A stretch of 26,827 nucleotides of DNA from JACQFK01 sp041482015 (GCA_041482015.1 JBGPCZ010000080.1:1-26827); one strand, 5' to 3'; positions 1 to 7,508 are shown, counted from the first letter of the stretch. Notes: a model not told the origin generated them from the letters alone. Numbers and translations: made by a program.

Positions 1-246
1 CGCCTCGCGCTTCCACTCGATGGTGATGCAGTCGACCGGGCAGGCCTTCATGCAGAGGTCGCAGACGATGCAGGCGTCCATGTCGACCTTCAGGAGGCCG
101 CGGAACGCCTCGGGCATGACCCACTTCTCGTCGGGATAGTGCATCGTGACCGGCGCCTGGAGCATCTGGCGCATCGTGATGCGCATGCCCACGACGACGG
201 TCCAGAGCCCCCTGACCATCCCCGAGGCCCAGGCGATGACGCTCAT
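1..246 (-). CDS. NuoI-like 4Fe-4S ferredoxin-type subunit, 5' part only
   Basis: The reading frame begins with ATG at 246 and runs off the left edge after 82 codons. The first 30 residues are hydrophobic or amphipathic. A segment around residues 48-56 (FRGLLKVDM) is followed by a Cys-rich motif, CIVCDLCMKACP, which is the CxxCxxCxxxCP pattern of a [4Fe-4S] site. This order (membrane-proximal start, FRG, first cluster motif) matches NuoI, the 8Fe subunit that relays electrons in NADH-quinone oxidoreductase. The second cluster motif would lie outside the window. A related ferredoxin-type subunit of a membrane hydrogenase-like complex cannot be excluded. A promoter-like sequence ends only 9 bases before the ATG, so the transcript would have almost no leader. 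Confidence 0.7.
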   Translation of the reverse strand, partial: MSVIAWASGMVRGLWTVVVGMRITMRQMLQAPVTMHYPDEKWVMPEAFRGLLKVDMDACIVCDLCMKACPVDCITIEWKREA

Positions 247-255
247 GATGACCCT

Positions 256-284
256 TTTATAGCACAGGCCCCGGGACGAGGCAA
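256..284 (-). promoter_or_regulatory. SigmaA-like promoter of the NuoI-like gene
   Basis: On the minus strand TTGCCT (284-279) and TATAAA (261-256) are separated by exactly 17 bp. The expected transcription start falls about 2-3 bases before the ATG at 246, so the message would be leaderless or nearly so. Confidence 0.6.
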
Positions 285-304
285 GCAACGACGGCAGGCG
301 GGGG

Positions 305-1414
305 TTAGACGACGAGCTCCTTGGGGAACTTCGTCAGGTTCCGGCAGCCGCCCTTCGTCACGAGCACCATGTCCTCGAGCCGCACGCCGCCCGTGCCGAA
401 ATAGTAGAGCCCCGGCTCGACCGTGACGACCGCGTTCGTCTCGAGCGTGCTGTCGCGGGTCGAGATCGACGGCGCCTCGTGGATGTCGAGCCCGACGCCG
501 TGGCCCGTGCCGTGGAAGAAGCCCACCATCTTCCCGCCGCGCGGCTCGGTCTTGTAGCCCAGGCGGTCAAACACCTTCTTCACCTCGGCGTGCACGTCCT
601 TCCCGTTCACGCCGTGCTTCACGCCCGCGATCCCGACCTCCTGCGCCTCGTGGACCGCGGCGTAGAGCTTCCGCACCGCCTCGGTCGGCGTCCCTTTGAC
701 CACCGTGCGGGTCATGTCGGCGAAGTAGTGCGAGTCGCCCGAACGCGGAAAGACGTCCATGATGAGCGTCTGGTCGGGCTTCACCGGGCCGGTCCCGCGG
801 TTGTGCGGGTCGCAGCCGTGGTCGCCCGAGGCGACGATCGTGTTCTTCGCGATGCAGTTCCGCTCCATGAGCTTGACGTTGATCACGCGCTTCAGGAGCT
901 CGCTCGTCACGACCTCGCCCCGGTGGTAGATCTTGTGGCCGCGGATCTTCGAGCGGCGGAGGAGTTCGATCGCCCCCTCGACCGCCTCCTCGGTCGCCCG
1001 CTGCGCCGCCTCGATCGCGCGGATCTCGCCCGGCGTCTTGAGGAGCCGCTCCGGAAAGAGCGGGCTGGGCTTCGCGGCGACCTTGATCCGCCGCTTCCGC
1101 AGCTGGTCGGCCAGCTCGAGCGGGAAGTTCGCGGGCACGCTGCACGACGCGCAGCCGTGGTCGCGGAGGACGCGCTCGATGACGTGCGCCATCGTCGCGC
1201 CCTTCCCGACCCGCTTCACGATCCCGGAGAGCGAGAGGACCTCGTCGACGTCCGCCTCGTCCCGGCCGCGGCCGATCTCGAGGTCGTTCAGGACGATCAT
1301 CTTCCGCTTCCCGACCTGCACGTAGGCGATCGGGTCGCCGACCAGGAAGTGCGTCGCGAACATGAGATTCGCGTCGGTCTCCGAGGCCGCGTACATCACG
1401 AGGGCGTTCTTCAT
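305..1414 (-). CDS. M24 family metallopeptidase (Xaa-Pro aminopeptidase/dipeptidase type)
   Basis: A 369-residue pita-bread fold metallopeptidase predicted to remove N-terminal residues next to proline using two metal ions. The five metal ligands of M24 are visible: D220 (MDVFP), D233 (ADMTRT), H305 (GTGHGVGLDIHE), E333 (VEPGLYY) and E347 (RLEDMV). The N-terminal part (1-125) looks like the creatinase-type N domain. The frame is open 16 codons further upstream, but that stretch is the AT-rich inverted repeat at 1415-1514, so ATG at 1414 is chosen; it makes a natural N-terminus (MKNALVMYAASE). No signal peptide is seen, so the protein is probably cytoplasmic. There is no Shine-Dalgarno; the bases before the start are pyrimidine-rich on the coding strand. 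Exact substrate (Xaa-Pro peptides versus dipeptides) is not determinable from sequence. Confidence 0.9.
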   Translation of the reverse strand: MKNALVMYAASETDANLMFATHFLVGDPIAYVQVGKRKMIVLNDLEIGRGRDEADVDEVLSLSGIVKRVGKGATMAHVIERVLRDHGCASCSVPANFPLELADQLRKRRIKVAAKPSPLFPERLLKTPGEIRAIEAAQRATEEAVEGAIELLRRSKIRGHKIYHRGEVVTSELLKRVINVKLMERNCIAKNTIVASGDHGCDPHNRGTGPVKPDQTLIMDVFPRSGDSHYFADMTRTVVKGTPTEAVRKLYAAVHEAQEVGIAGVKHGVNGKDVHAEVKKVFDRLGYKTEPRGGKMVGFFHGTGHGVGLDIHEAPSISTRDSTLETNAVVTVEPGLYYFGTGGVRLEDMVLVTKGGCRNLTKFPKELVV

Positions 1415-1514
1415 AGGAGATATCGTGATAATTGGGATAGAAAGATGATAAAGAGATGACACCGGCTTGGCTGATTATCTTATCACTCCATCTCCTCTTA
1501 TCTCTATATCTCCT
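1415..1514. repeat. 100-bp imperfect inverted repeat with purine/pyrimidine asymmetry
   Basis: The left end AGGAGATAT (1415-1423) is the exact reverse complement of ATATCTCCT (1506-1514), and GTGATAA (1425-1431) pairs with TTATCAC (1480-1486). The interior arms are related but imperfect, made of GATA and GAGATG-like words. The element is much more AT-rich than its surroundings and fills almost the whole gap between the TPR gene stop and the peptidase start. It resembles the repeats at 11402-11480 and 19414-19550. Confidence 0.6.
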
Positions 1515-1515
1515 C

Positions 1516-1986
1516 CTAGTTCATCCACGCCAGCAGCTTCCCCAGCTCGCGGCGCGCCATCGGGTAGCGGGGCTCCACTTCGAGTGCCTTCCGCAGGTGC
1601 CCGATCGCCTTCGCGTACTCGTACCGCTTCGAGTAGATGCGGGAGAGGTTGAAGTGGGGGAACTGGCGCGGCTCGTAGCGGGGCGCCTCGATCGCCTTCT
1701 CGAGCCACGGAATCGCGTCGTCCCACCGGCCCGTCTCGATCAGGTAGGCGCCGATGTCGTTGTACGGGTTCCCGAAGTCCGGGTCGACCTCGATCGCCCG
1801 CTTGCACTCCGCGATCGCCCGCTCGTAGTCCCGCTTGAAGCTGTAGGTCCAGCCGAGAAACGTGTGGGCCTCCGCCGTGGGCTCCAGCTCGATCGACTTC
1901 CGGTAGCACTCGATCGCCTCGTCGAGGCGGCCCGACATCTGGGCCTGGTAGGCGCGCTGGAACCAGTCCTGGGCCGACTCACTCAT
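1516..1986 (-). CDS. TPR repeat protein
   Basis: A 156-residue protein made almost entirely of tetratricopeptide helices: about four repeats with the A/G-Y/F-A-x-P pattern (for example RLDEAIECYRKSIELEP, YERAIAECKRAIEVDPDFG, WDDAIPWLEKAIEA and YAKAIGHLRKALEVEPRYP). There is no signal peptide or membrane segment, so it is a soluble scaffold for protein-protein contacts. Its ATG overlaps the 3' end of the upstream membrane protein gene by 8 bases, so the two are probably translationally coupled and co-transcribed with the short aldo/keto-reductase gene. The partner is unknown. Confidence 0.85.
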   Translation of the reverse strand: MSESAQDWFQRAYQAQMSGRLDEAIECYRKSIELEPTAEAHTFLGWTYSFKRDYERAIAECKRAIEVDPDFGNPYNDIGAYLIETGRWDDAIPWLEKAIEAPRYEPRQFPHFNLSRIYSKRYEYAKAIGHLRKALEVEPRYPMARRELGKLLAWMN

Positions 1987-2491
1987 GGAAGAGCCCCGGC
2001 GCGATCTCGCGCTTGAGTCGCTCGTCCACCTCGCGCAGGATCTCCAGGTTCGTCACGAGCGCGCGGTACTCGACGGGGAAGGCGTAGAGGTTGAGCGCGA
2101 TCCCCGCCCCGCCGATCGCCCAGTGGATCCACGCCCAGCTTCCCAGGGTATTCATGTGCGCCCCGCCCCCCACGATCACGCCCGCCCCGAAGAGGATCGG
2201 CGCGAACGTCGCGAGCGGTGAGACGACCATCTTGAGTTTCTTGAGGCGGAGCACGAGGTCCGCGTCCTCGCCCAGCACCTCCATCGCCTGCTTCATCTCC
2301 TTGCCGCTCCCGATGAAGTGGAACATCACCATGACGTGGAGGAGCGAGAGGTAGATCCCCAGGAGGACACCGAGCGCGAGGTGCAGGCCGACCCATCCCG
2401 GGGAGGCGCGCTTGGTCGCAATCCCGAGCGCGACCTCGCCGGCCATGAGGATCGACGCCCAGACCGCCATTCCGGCAAAGATGCGATGCAC
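1979..2491 (-). CDS. Four-helix integral membrane protein, function unknown
   Basis: 170 residues with four predicted membrane segments at roughly 5-24, 35-58, 92-110 and 118-140, joined by a charged loop (62-88) and ending in an amphipathic, charged tail. Histidines H37, H52, H58, H112 and H123 fall in or near the membrane helices, a distribution that could suit heme or metal binding, but no family motif is recognised. It lies between the short aldo/keto-reductase gene (9-base gap upstream) and the TPR gene (8-base overlap downstream), so the three likely form one operon. I do not recognise the family. Confidence 0.75.
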   Translation of the reverse strand: MHRIFAGMAVWASILMAGEVALGIATKRASPGWVGLHLALGVLLGIYLSLLHVMVMFHFIGSGKEMKQAMEVLGEDADLVLRLKKLKMVVSPLATFAPILFGAGVIVGGGAHMNTLGSWAWIHWAIGGAGIALNLYAFPVEYRALVTNLEILREVDERLKREIAPGLFHE

Positions 2492-2500
2492 GGGACCAGT

Positions 2501-3001
2501 TTATCCGAAGCGGTTGGCCCAGAGCTCGAAGATCTGCTCGAGGTCCTGGCCGGTGAGGGGCGGGGCGTCGGGCGCGGCGAGGATCTCGTCCAGGTGCGCG
2601 ACGGTGGAGCAGCGGACGAATGCGGCGCTCACCGACTCGTTCGCGAGGACGAACTGGACGGCGGCCTGGGCGAGGGTGCGTCCGGGCCGGACGAGGCACT
2701 GGAGCTGGACAACGCGCTCGCCGAACGGCGAGGGCCCGATCGTGCCGGTGAGCACGCCGCCCGCCAGCACGTGGGTGGCGACGACGCCCTTTCCCTCCCG
2801 GGCGAGCCGCCCGATCTCGAGGTTCGCGTCCTTCTGGTCGAGGAGGTTGTAGCGGACGAGGCCGGCGCCGTCGAGCGAGACGTCGGGCCCGACAAGGGTG
2901 CATCCCCGCTCGCGGGCGCGGGACGCGACGGCATCGCTTCCGGGGCAGACGCCGATCGCCCCGACTTTCCGTCCCGTGCGCCCGAGCGGCCTCAGTTCCA
3001 T
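2501..3001 (-). CDS. Shortened aldo/keto reductase-like protein lacking the catalytic middle
   Basis: 166 residues, about half the usual 300-330 of the family. The N-terminus (MELRPLGRTGRKVGAIGV) is the first beta strand of an aldo/keto reductase. The text from residue 49 (VRYNLLDQ) through GVVATHVLAGGVLTG and RTLAQAAVQFVLANESVSAA to LTGQDLEQIFELWANRFG matches strands 7-8, the NADPH-phosphate region and the C-terminal helices. The roughly 140 residues that should carry the catalytic Asp, Tyr, Lys and His are replaced by about 30 residues, so ordinary reductase activity is not expected. The frame is intact without stops and the gene is the first of a three-gene run, so it may be a maintained pseudo-enzyme. 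Simple deletion decay is the alternative. An IS91 remnant lies just upstream. Confidence 0.75.
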   Translation of the reverse strand: MELRPLGRTGRKVGAIGVCPGSDAVASRARERGCTLVGPDVSLDGAGLVRYNLLDQKDANLEIGRLAREGKGVVATHVLAGGVLTGTIGPSPFGERVVQLQCLVRPGRTLAQAAVQFVLANESVSAAFVRCSTVAHLDEILAAPDAPPLTGQDLEQIFELWANRFG

Positions 3002-3064
3002 GCAGGGGTCATTTCACCACAAAGCGGTGGGGGGCACAAAGGGAAGAACGAGGTCACCGGCTTG

Positions 3065-3332
3065 ACGGTCGTGCGGAACGGGTTCAAAAGGTACCTCGAC
3101 TGTGTGGTGGAGCGGCAAGGGGCGAGGCTTCTGTCCGCCGTGCGCGGGACGTCGGATGGCCGGCACGGCGACGCCGTGGGTGGACCCGGTGCTGCCGGAG
3201 GTACCCGCGCGGAAGTGGGTGCTCTCCCCCTGGCAGGTCCGGTTCCTGATGGCGAAGGTCGTGCGGAGAAAGCACGCCTTCCGGAAGAAGGGCAGTACCA
3301 CAAACGACTCACTTTGGGCTATTCCGTCCTAG
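3065..3332 (+). pseudogene. IS91-type transposase remnant
   Basis: Two pieces in different frames resemble the N-terminal zinc-binding region of IS91/IS801-type Y2 transposases. First, in the frame around 3068-3105, is a piece reading FKRYLDC, which fits the segment preceding the first Cys cluster. Then, in another frame from 3114, comes GKGRGFCPPCAGRRMA followed by LPEVPARKWVLSPWQVRFLMA, which fits the conserved CPxCxxRRMA and LPxVPxRQWVLS blocks. About 25 residues are missing between them and the rest of the enzyme is gone after about 3240. It is a dead fragment that marks an old insertion between the aldo/keto-reductase operon and the glycoside hydrolase gene. Confidence 0.7.
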
Positions 3333-3452
3333 ACTACAGTCAGATAGACCTGCGTCGTGGGGAGTCGTAAGGACATCCTGGGATAAGGATCGTGGCAAGG
3401 CGCCAGCTCATGACGCGCCCCATGGCCCCAACCCTAGGTTAAGGAGCTTGGC
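3333..3452 (+). other. Leader region of the glycoside hydrolase gene
   Basis: No coding signal. A strong Shine-Dalgarno AAGGAG (3441-3446) lies 6 bases before the ATG at 3453, one of the best ribosome-binding sites in this window. No convincing -35/-10 pair was found; TAGACT-like words occur near 3331-3336 but without a matched -35. Confidence 0.4.
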
Positions 3453-5207
3453 ATGAAGATCGCCACGGGCGCGCTGGGGGTGTTCCTGCTGTTTGCGTCT
3501 GGCGCCGGCGTGATCGATCGCCCTGCAACGGCCCAGGAGGCGGCAAAACCGGAGCGGACCGAAGTCCTGAGCCCGTTCGGCATCGGCAGCTGTCATTCGA
3601 ACAACTGGGGGGCGGAGGCGGACGCCCGGTGGATGCCCCAGATGGTGGCGATCGGCATCACCAACAACCGGACCTGCAACACCGGCTGGTCCGAGGTGGA
3701 GCCTGAAGAAGGCAAATGGAAGTGGGACGCGCTGGACAAGCAGATGGCCTACCTGGACGGCCAGCGCATCGCCTACGGCGGCATGTTCAACGGAACTCCG
3801 AAGTGGAATACGAAGGACAAGCGCGGCACGCTGCCCGTCAATAACATCGAAGGATGGAGCCGGTACTGCTCGGAAATCGTGAAGCACTCCAAGGGGCGGG
3901 TCAAATACTGGGAGATCTGGAACGAGCCGCCGAACGGGACGGGAAAGGACCAGACCGCGGCGGACTACGCGAAGATCGTCGTCGCCGCCTACGACGCCGC
4001 CAAGGCCTCCGATCCGGACTGCCTGGTGGGGATCGCCGCCAAGTCCGTCGCCATCACCTACCTCGACCAGGCCCTCCAGGCCGGCGCGAAGGGTCATTTC
4101 GACTACGTTACGCTCCACCCCTACGAAGTCTCGGGGTGCGCGATCAAGCATCCCGGGACCGAGATGGTCTACCTTCAAATCGCAAGCACGTTGCGGAAGA
4201 TGCTCGCGGCCCGGGATCCCGCGAAGGTCCACTGTCCCATCATCTTCACCGAGATCGGACACGCCGCCGCGGGCCAGTACGCCGCGCGGGTGGCCGGGTT
4301 CAGCGACCCCGACGTGCAGGCGCACGCCGTGGTCAAGTACTACGCGATGGGGATCGCCCAGGGCATCACCTGCATCCAGTGGTTCGAAGGCATGGACGGC
4401 GACAGCGGTCCCATGGGGCTGCTGGACGGGAAAGCCCAGCCGCGTCCCGCCTACGGCGCCCTGGCCCAGATGATCAAGCTCTTCGGGCCGCATCCGACCT
4501 ACCTGGGCTGGGTGCTCCTCAACGACAAGCACTACGCCTTCGTCTTCCAAGGCGCCAAGGGCACCGTCATGGCCACCTGGGCCTCGAGCAAGACCGCGGA
4601 GAACGTCGACTTCGGCAAGGCGGTGCAGATCGTGGATCCGTTGACCGGCACGACCACTTCCGCGGCGACCTGCTCCCTGACGATCGCGCCGATCCTGGTC
4701 GACGGAGTCCCGGACGGCCTTGTGCAGAAGGCCAAGGCCAACAAGGGCAAGCCGTTCCCGTGGGGCGGCGACTACACCGGCGCAAAATCTGTCTCCGTGG
4801 CCTTCGGAGAGAAGAACACGGAGAAGGGACTGCACACGCAATCGGCCGAGACGATCGCAGCGGACGTGCTGGCCTACGGCGGCGGGGCGCGGGTCGGGTC
4901 GGTCCCGGGCGGAAACGTCTACATGGTGGATCCGAATTTCCTGTCGTACACGACCGTCCCGATCGAGATCACGGTCGTCGTCCGGCGGAACGCCAACAAC
5001 GATCCCGCGAAGCTGACGCTCACTTATGAATCCACCAGCGGATACAAGAAGGCCGACCCCTTTGAAGTCCCGGACAACGAGAAGTGGCATAACGCCACCT
5101 GGAAGATCGCCGATGCGCAGTTCATCAGCCAGTGGGCCTACAACTTCACGCTCAACTCCGGCAAGTACGTCGTCCAGAGCGTGACCGTGACAAGACTCGA
5201 CCGGTAG
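3453..5207 (+). CDS. Secreted clan GH-A glycoside hydrolase
   Basis: 584 residues. A signal peptide (1-28, ending near TAQEA) predicts export. Residues 38-370 form a TIM-barrel glycosidase: the acid/base Glu is in WEIWNEPP (E158), an HPY motif (H222-Y224) lies on a later strand, and the probable nucleophile is in IIFTEIG (E267). This pair of Glu residues at the ends of strands 4 and 7 is the clan GH-A signature; the look is closest to GH39 or GH5-like enzymes acting on beta-linked polysaccharides, but the family cannot be fixed. A linker or barrel-associated beta domain (about 350-450) and a C-terminal beta-rich domain (about 450-584), possibly carbohydrate-binding, follow. It stands alone between the IS91 remnant and a gene-poor stretch, with a strong Shine-Dalgarno unlike most neighbours, which is compatible with horizontal acquisition. 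Confidence 0.85.
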   Translation: MKIATGALGVFLLFASGAGVIDRPATAQEAAKPERTEVLSPFGIGSCHSNNWGAEADARWMPQMVAIGITNNRTCNTGWSEVEPEEGKWKWDALDKQMAYLDGQRIAYGGMFNGTPKWNTKDKRGTLPVNNIEGWSRYCSEIVKHSKGRVKYWEIWNEPPNGTGKDQTAADYAKIVVAAYDAAKASDPDCLVGIAAKSVAITYLDQALQAGAKGHFDYVTLHPYEVSGCAIKHPGTEMVYLQIASTLRKMLAARDPAKVHCPIIFTEIGHAAAGQYAARVAGFSDPDVQAHAVVKYYAMGIAQGITCIQWFEGMDGDSGPMGLLDGKAQPRPAYGALAQMIKLFGPHPTYLGWVLLNDKHYAFVFQGAKGTVMATWASSKTAENVDFGKAVQIVDPLTGTTTSAATCSLTIAPILVDGVPDGLVQKAKANKGKPFPWGGDYTGAKSVSVAFGEKNTEKGLHTQSAETIAADVLAYGGGARVGSVPGGNVYMVDPNFLSYTTVPIEITVVVRRNANNDPAKLTLTYESTSGYKKADPFEVPDNEKWHNATWKIADAQFISQWAYNFTLNSGKYVVQSVTVTRLDR

Positions 5208-5517
5208 GAATCCTGCCCGGACAACGGACAAGGACCGATTACGGAAGACCGGTGCACGCACCCTCCCCAAGCACCCCTTGCGCCGGAAAGTAGGCGCCGT
5301 CGCCTGCCGGTCCCCCTTTGAATTGTCACACCGCGGCGCCGACCCTCGACAGCTTGGCCGTGGATCAGAGCGACGCGGCCTGCACCCCGAGGAGGAACTC
5401 CACGCGATGATCAAACATGGCCACTCCTCCCGTCACGTTCGTAGAGGCCGGGACGTCCATCCACAATTCATAGGACGCAGTCCGCGGAGTTTCGTTCTTC
5501 CCTCCGGGCGCGCCCCC
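5208..5517. other. Gene-poor 310-bp stretch
   Basis: No gene of normal size is supported. No T-rich terminator hairpin follows the glycoside hydrolase. The only notable item is a tiny minus-strand frame at 5365-5418 with a strong ribosome-binding site, listed separately. Base composition is slightly lower in GC than the flanking genes. Confidence 0.5.
5365..5418 (-). CDS. Possible 17-residue leader-type peptide
   Basis: ATG at 5418 is preceded on the minus strand by GGAGGAG with a 5-base spacer (GTGGCC region), a near-perfect Shine-Dalgarno. The frame encodes MFDHRVEFLLGVQAASL and stops at TGA (5367-5365). It could be a genuine micropeptide or the intact start of a decayed gene; the sequence after the stop stays open in the same frame for ten more codons. 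Nothing else supports it. Confidence 0.25.
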   Translation of the reverse strand: MFDHRVEFLLGVQAASL

Positions 5518-6123
5518 CTACCCGCGCCGCGCGACGACGCCGTAGTCCCCGTAACAAACGAGCGGGAACCGCTGACCCAGGAGGAAGGCCATCCGGCCCA
5601 GGCCGCGGCGCCCTGCGATCTCGAACCCGGCGGCGACCAGCGATCTCTCGAGCTCCACGGGCGGATACACCTTCAGATGCGGGCCCCCCGAGATCCGGAT
5701 GTTGAAAAGGCGCGTGCGCCAGTACGAGGGATTGGGCGTCGTGAGGAGCAGCAGCCCGCCCCGGCGCAGCACGCGCGCGGCCTCCCGCAGAAAGACGGCG
5801 CCGTCCGCCTCGCCCAGGTGCTCGATGAATTCCGCGGCAAAGAGGCCGTCGAACCGGCCCTCGCCGAAGGGCAGGTGGACCGCGCTCGCGGCGACCCGGC
5901 CGGCGTAGTCCCGCCCGAGCCGGCGGACGTAGTCCTCCACCACGTCGAGACCGACGAGCCGGTTTCCCGGCGCGAGGACCGGGCCGCCCTCCCCGGCCGC
6001 GCAGCCGATCTCGAGAATGGACTTCCCTTCCCCCAGGACCGCGCGGCCGAAAAGATTGCGCTGGAGGCGCAATCGGTCGGGACGGTCCCAAAGACCGCGG
6101 TTGAGCTCGGCGTAGCGCTCCAT
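5518..6123 (-). CDS. Class I SAM-dependent methyltransferase
   Basis: 201 residues with a Methyltransf_11-type core. Motif I is ILEIGCAAGEGGP (36-48), the acidic end of strand 2 is LVGLDVVEDYV, motif II/III are seen in FDGLFAAEFIEHLGEAD and the post-strand LRRGGLLLLTTPNPSYWRTRL. It transfers a methyl group from S-adenosylmethionine; the acceptor is unknown, and this subfamily often modifies small molecules, quinones or sugars. It is soluble with no signal peptide. A sigmaA-like promoter precedes it, giving a leader of about 21 bases. It is divergent from the WD40-PDZ gene. Confidence 0.88.
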   Translation of the reverse strand: MERYAELNRGLWDRPDRLRLQRNLFGRAVLGEGKSILEIGCAAGEGGPVLAPGNRLVGLDVVEDYVRRLGRDYAGRVAASAVHLPFGEGRFDGLFAAEFIEHLGEADGAVFLREAARVLRRGGLLLLTTPNPSYWRTRLFNIRISGGPHLKVYPPVELERSLVAAGFEIAGRRGLGRMAFLLGQRFPLVCYGDYGVVARRG

Positions 6124-6150
6124 GTCGGGAGCCCCTCGGGGTGATGCCGG

Positions 6151-6179
6151 ATCCTACCCTCCCCCAAGGGGACACGCAA
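6151..6179 (-). promoter_or_regulatory. SigmaA-like promoter of the methyltransferase gene
   Basis: Minus strand TTGCGT (6179-6174), 17-bp spacer, TAGGAT (6156-6151). Expected start about 6144, 21 bases before the ATG. Confidence 0.5.
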
Positions 6180-6207
6180 GACACGCGGCCACGATCCCGC
6201 CTACAAT
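6178..6207 (+). promoter_or_regulatory. Possible promoter of the WD40-PDZ gene
   Basis: TACAAT at 6202-6207 is a good -10; AAGACA at 6178-6183 is a 4/6 match to a -35 with an 18-bp spacer. It partly overlaps the -35 of the divergent methyltransferase promoter, so the two may compete. Confidence 0.4.
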
Positions 6208-6235
6208 CGGGCCGGCTTCCTGCGTCTAATAGAGA

Positions 6236-7492
6236 GTGACCCGCATCCTCCTGGTCCTTCTGCTCCTCGCTGACGTCAGCGCGCCTCCGACGGAGTTCAA
6301 CCCGGGGAGCGTCGGATTGCTCCGGTCGATCGAGACCGGGGGGAAGCGGCTCTACTGCGCGGCGTTCCACCCGGACGGACGTTACCTGGCCGTGGGCTGC
6401 GAGGACCAGTCCCTCCGTCTCTACGAAACCTCGGGCTGGAAGGAGATCCATCGCCTGGAGGGCCACGCGGGGGGCGCGCGGAGCGTCGCCTGGAGCCCCG
6501 ACGGGAGGAGCCTCGCCGTGGGGTGCGAAGCCGGGACGATCAAGCTGTGGGACGCGGCGAGCGGCCGCGGGGCGAAGACGCTGCCGGGGCCGACGCAAGG
6601 GGTCGTCGAGCTCGCCTTCAGTCCCGATGGCAAGACGCTCCTCGCGGCCGACTCTTCCGGCGAGTGCAGCGTCTGGAGTCCCGAGAAAGGCGAGCTGCTC
6701 AGGGTCCTGCCCGAGACGGCGGGGCAGGGATTCCGACCGGCCTGGTCGCCCGACGGGAAGCGCGCGGCGACGGTCCTGGCGGGCGGTGGGATCCGGATCT
6801 GGAAGACGGAGACGTGGGAGGAGGAGAAGAAGCTCACCGCGCGCGCCACCGGCTTCGTCCCGCTCGTTTTCTCGCGGGACGGACAGCAGCTGGCGGCCGC
6901 GGGTCCGGATTTCACCGTGGAGCTCTGGAACATCGCGAAGGGGGAGGTGCAGCGCACGTTCCGGCACGGAGGAAACATCTACCGCCTGGCGTTCACCCGG
7001 AGCGGGCGCTATCTCGTCTCCGCGGGTGAGGGGGCGGTGCGCCTCTGGGAGGTCTCGAGCGGAAAGGCCCTTGCGGAGTTCGCGGACCACTCGGGTCCCG
7101 TGGCCGGACTGGCGATCGATCCGCGCGGGAGGATGTTCGCGACCGGCGGGATGGACGAGAAGCTTCTCCTCTGGGGGCCGGTCCAAGGCCGCGGAGGGGC
7201 GCGGCCGGCGCCCGCCGTGGGCGCGCCGGGCACGGCCTTCCTGGGCGTGGCGGGGGGCGACGCGCCCGCCGGCGGGGTCCTCCTGGCCACGATCATCCAG
7301 GGCAGCGCCGCCGAGCGCCACGGGCTCAAGGAGGGGGACGTCATCGTCGAGTTCAAAGGGGCCGCCATCGGCTCTTACGCGGACCTGGTCCGCGAAGTTC
7401 AGAAGTGCGGCGAGGGGGAGGAGGCGAGGGTGAAACTCCAGCGCTCGGGCGAGGCGAAGGAGTTCCTCATCAAGCTGGCGAAGCGGCCCTGA
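6236..7492 (+). CDS. Exported WD40 beta-propeller protein with C-terminal PDZ domain
   Basis: 418 residues from a GTG start at 6236. A short hydrophobic N-terminus (MTRILLVLLLLADVSA) looks like a signal peptide. Residues about 30-315 contain seven WD40-type repeats (for example YCAAFHPDGRYLAVGCEDQSLRLYE, SVAWSPDGRSLAVG, ELAFSPDGKTLLAA, AWSPDGKRAAT, LAFTRSGRYLVSAGEGAVRLWE), forming one beta-propeller. Residues about 332-415 form a PDZ domain with the carboxylate-binding-loop region and the typical SAAERHGLKEGDVIVEFKG segment. The combination suggests a periplasmic or outer-surface scaffold that binds protein C-termini. No enzyme domain is present. It converges on the squalene-cyclase-repeat gene with a 16-base gap. 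Confidence 0.85.
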   Translation: MTRILLVLLLLADVSAPPTEFNPGSVGLLRSIETGGKRLYCAAFHPDGRYLAVGCEDQSLRLYETSGWKEIHRLEGHAGGARSVAWSPDGRSLAVGCEAGTIKLWDAASGRGAKTLPGPTQGVVELAFSPDGKTLLAADSSGECSVWSPEKGELLRVLPETAGQGFRPAWSPDGKRAATVLAGGGIRIWKTETWEEEKKLTARATGFVPLVFSRDGQQLAAAGPDFTVELWNIAKGEVQRTFRHGGNIYRLAFTRSGRYLVSAGEGAVRLWEVSSGKALAEFADHSGPVAGLAIDPRGRMFATGGMDEKLLLWGPVQGRGGARPAPAVGAPGTAFLGVAGGDAPAGGVLLATIIQGSAAERHGLKEGDVIVEFKGAAIGSYADLVREVQKCGEGEEARVKLQRSGEAKEFLIKLAKRP

Positions 7493-7508
7493 CCCGGGCG
7501 GCGGACTC

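Noticed and set aside
3002..3060. IS91 terminal sequence (ori or ter) beside the transposase remnant
   Set aside because: A small inverted repeat (CACC...GGTG near 3015-3029) is present but too short to be assigned as an element end.
3408..5414. A 668-codon minus-strand frame across the glycoside hydrolase gene
   Set aside because: The plus strand has a signal peptide, the WNEP and TEIG catalytic motifs and a Shine-Dalgarno; the minus frame has none of these.
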